Shown: positions 10,323 through 12,004 of the stretch, piece after piece
How the letters are laid out: each line of letters opens with the position of its first letter
Numbering within the stretch: the stretch's first letter is position 1
From: Euperipatoides rowelli
Taxonomy: Eukaryota; Onychophora; Udeonychophora; Euonychophora; Peripatopsidae
Direction: 5' to 3' (one strand)
DNA: 12,004 nt
NCBI GenBank assembly: GCA_003024985.2
Contig: PXIH01S0008992.1
Notes under the pieces: generated by a model
Told to the model about the DNA's origin: nothing
The model's input: only the letters and a program-made list of their open reading frames with translations
The model's database searches: none
Program-made: the position numbers and the translations under genes

Positions 10323-10445
10323 CATTCACATGGACACTTAAACCACAGCTGAGAAGCAGATGAACCATGGACAATACCATTTGCATTGACATTTTCATCC
10401 ATGATTCATCTGCATCTCAGCCACTCTTTTTGATAGTGGGTGAAT
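10323..10445. repeat. Foldback with a 24-bp near-perfect core stem
   Basis: The core arms 10348-10371 and 10398-10421 pair over 24 positions with two mismatches, around a 26-nt loop (74 nt in all). The outer flanks (attcaca...cacttaaacca on the left, the complement of cactctttttgatagtggg and ggtgaat on the right) also match loosely. This suggests one older inverted-repeat element of about 120 bp. A small MITE is the simplest reading. The core is also of pre-miRNA size, but nothing shows that it is transcribed and processed. Confidence 0.75.
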
Positions 10446-10751
10446 CTATCTATCTATATAATATATACAGTATATACTGGCAGAGTTGGCTTCTAGAGGG
10501 TGTGTCCACAGGTTGCAGCTAGTGGAATGTCCCCTAGGTATGAACGATAGCTGCAAATATATAGAATAAGCCGTTGTAGACAAAACAATGACAACCCGTC
10601 TGGCCAGATTGTTAGGACCATTTCCCCCTAGATAATACCATAAAAGTACAACTAAATAAATGGTCCTTATTTCCTGGAGGCCTGGCTGACATTGTTCAAG
10701 ACAGAGATCGGGAGTGCATGATGGCGGAGGGTGTTAAGAATCCCCAGCTGG

Positions 10752-10800
10752 GTCTAGGCCAGGGGTGGGGAATCTGTTAAGGCCACACACTGTCTTTTCA
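10752..10800 (+). mobile_element. Possible hAT transposon terminus with candidate 8-bp target site
   Basis: CAGGGGTGGGGAA at 10760-10772 resembles the terminal inverted repeat start common to many animal hAT elements (CAGGGGTsGGcAA-like). The eight bases just before it, gtctaggc, fit the TCTAG-centred 8-bp duplications often seen for hAT insertions. In this orientation the element would extend to the right. No matching right end (ttccccacccctg-like) or second gtctaggc is visible up to 12004, so it is either truncated or continues outside the window. No transposase domain is recognised. Confidence 0.4.
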
Positions 10801-11182
10801 GGTGTTTGGTGCAGGCTTTTCACATATTTTCCAAAATGCCGCATTTTAATCAACTATGTATCTTCATCATTTATATTTTATAAATTATACATTATCAATC
10901 TTTAGGAAATGAAGATTAATGTCAACAAAACAAATAACATTTGTATTTAACACATTCCCATCGAAGCACGAGTCAAACTTTTATCATATTTTAAAAATTG
11001 TTTTCCTTAACAAGCCTGGTGTGAATATTTATAGCTTGCATTCATATCTTATTAAATTCTCTCATTTTACTATAATATGTCATTTCTAAATTCCCAGAAA
11101 ACACATCTCTCCCTCTTTAACTTTTACTACTTTTGACAATTGGCCACTACTAAGCAAAATCTTAGAATTAAGACATTTTACA

Positions 11183-11472
11183 TTAAAGTGGTTTATCAAT
11201 GATTTTTTTTTAAAAAATTAAATTATGTTTAGTTTCACCTAAAAATATTTGTTTAATTAATCAATTTGGAAAATTTAAACTAAAACTTATCAAAATTTGC
11301 AAGTTTCTAGGTTGTTTACTAAAAATAAAACACAGATGCTGACGTTAAATTGACGAAGCCAAAGGATAAAATTTAGCTGGTTTTTGGGCTGGAGGAAAAC
11401 GCATATCTGGGATCCAGACGCTAGTCATGACTTCATTACGTTATTGTTTAGAAAAATAGTCAACAAAAGTGT
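11183..11472 (-). repeat. Right copy of the ~290-bp dispersed repeat, opposite orientation to 81-366
   Basis: This is the reverse-complement partner of 81-366. It starts with ttaaagtggtttatcaatga and ends near caacaaaagtgt. The counterpart of the internal ATCTGG palindrome is present at about 11405-11419 with a mismatch. Beyond both ends the two copies diverge into A- or T-rich sequence. It lies upstream of exon A on the gene strand while its partner lies downstream of exon C, so the pair brackets all three exons. Confidence 0.9.
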
Positions 11473-11817
11473 TATAAAGTTTTGAAGAAGAAAAAAAAAA
11501 AGAACAGAAAAAAAAATGTTACTTTCTAAGCATCAATATAAAATCTATAAAATTTTGAGATAATTCTTGGGATTGAAGTCAATTTTAAGAAGAAAAAAAA
11601 AAAACTCCGGGACTTTATACGTTAGCTTATTAACTTTACATGATAATGAGAACAAATTAACTATTATTTCCAAAGTTTTTACTAATATTTCTTTAAAAAA
11701 ACATTCTTACAGAGTATATTTTTTTAATGCAAAGGTTTATTTTCAGCCTACTTGTGTTTGTTTTGAGTTGCCTTTATAAAAACCACCGACTGCAAATAAA
11801 AAAAATCAGGCTTTGAA

Positions 11818-11925
11818 TCATTGATCTACATTCTGATAGGTCTGTGAAGAAAACGGCTCATCTGGTCTGACAACCACACCACTATTACTGGGGTCCACTA
11901 GATTTTTCAGGTAAAATAGTAGACA
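11818..11925 (-). CDS. Possible short terminal exon or gene fragment, unrecognised
   Basis: A minus-strand frame open from 11925 to a TGA at 11818 contains the coding-like stretch DPSNSGVVVRPDEPF, followed by SSQTYQNVDQ and the stop. Base composition here is clearly richer in G and C than the flanks. A possible acceptor (aaaaatctag, weak pyrimidine tract) ends at 11898. An AATAAA follows on the same strand at 11741-11736, about 77 nt past the stop. It does not match any MLK segment I know. It could be the last exon of a nested gene, a remnant of a retroposed gene or transposon, or chance. Confidence 0.25.
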   Translation of the reverse strand, partial: CLLFYLKNLVDPSNSGVVVRPDEPFSSQTYQNVDQ

Positions 11926-11943
11926 TTATTATTATTATTTTAT
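11922..11943 (+). repeat. (ATT)n microsatellite
   Basis: An imperfect trinucleotide run of ATT units close to the right edge, directly before the short minus-strand ORF as transcribed. It supplies the in-frame stop that bounds that ORF. Confidence 0.85.
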
Positions 11944-12004
11944 TAACAGAAATGATTACATATAGAAGAATATTAATTCCTTTGCCCACAAAGGATATAG
12001 GAAC

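Larger units (their letters stand above)
9640..12004. other. Probable MLK intron upstream of exon A, rich in repeat remnants
   Basis: No kinase subdomain I-X sequence is visible here, so the preceding kinase exon lies beyond the right edge. The stretch contains a G-rich patch near 10146-10162, the foldback at 10323-10445, and TATC/TA microsatellite sequence at about 10446-10476. A 10-bp inverted pair (aggaccattt at 10614-10623, aaatggtcct at 10658-10667) lies in a locally GC-richer block that ends at the hAT-like terminus (10760). The right copy of the long repeat (11183-11472) and a short coding-like ORF (11818-11925) follow. Confidence 0.6.

Overview
This window looks like AT-rich nuclear DNA from an animal, most likely an invertebrate. 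It is intron-dominated, with frequent A/T homopolymers, short tandem repeats and dispersed repeats, and no compact operon-like coding. I cannot place the species. I see no prokaryotic features.

The one gene I recognise lies on the minus strand. It is a mixed-lineage kinase (MLK, the MAP3K9/10/11/21 family; Slipper in flies). Three internal coding exons are visible in transcription order. Exon A (9639 to 9464) carries the end of the kinase domain and the start of the zipper. Exon B (5922 to 5676) carries most of the leucine zipper, a basic segment and the first half of the CRIB motif. Exon C (2155 to 2030) carries the rest of the CRIB motif and the conserved Ser/Pro-rich segment after it. All three have canonical AG/GT borders and their phases match, so they join into one uninterrupted frame of about 183 residues. 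The SH3 domain and most of the kinase domain must lie beyond position 12004, and the C-terminal tail below position 1.

The rest is intron or presumed intron. The two complete introns are each about 3.5 kb. They hold a perfect 21-bp hairpin (2960-3008), an interlocked pair of inverted repeats (6307-6421), a diverged 125-bp tandem duplication (7346-7590), homopolymer and G-rich tracts, and a short acidic ORF behind a good splice acceptor (4784-4914). The right flank has a 74-nt hairpin inside a longer foldback, a hAT-like transposon end and a second short coding-like ORF. A repeat of about 290 bp occurs near both edges in opposite orientation (81-366 and 11183-11472), bracketing all three exons.

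I found no convincing new biological system. The best leads are the exon-bracketing inverted repeat pair, the interlocked inverted repeats, and the two short coding-like ORFs.
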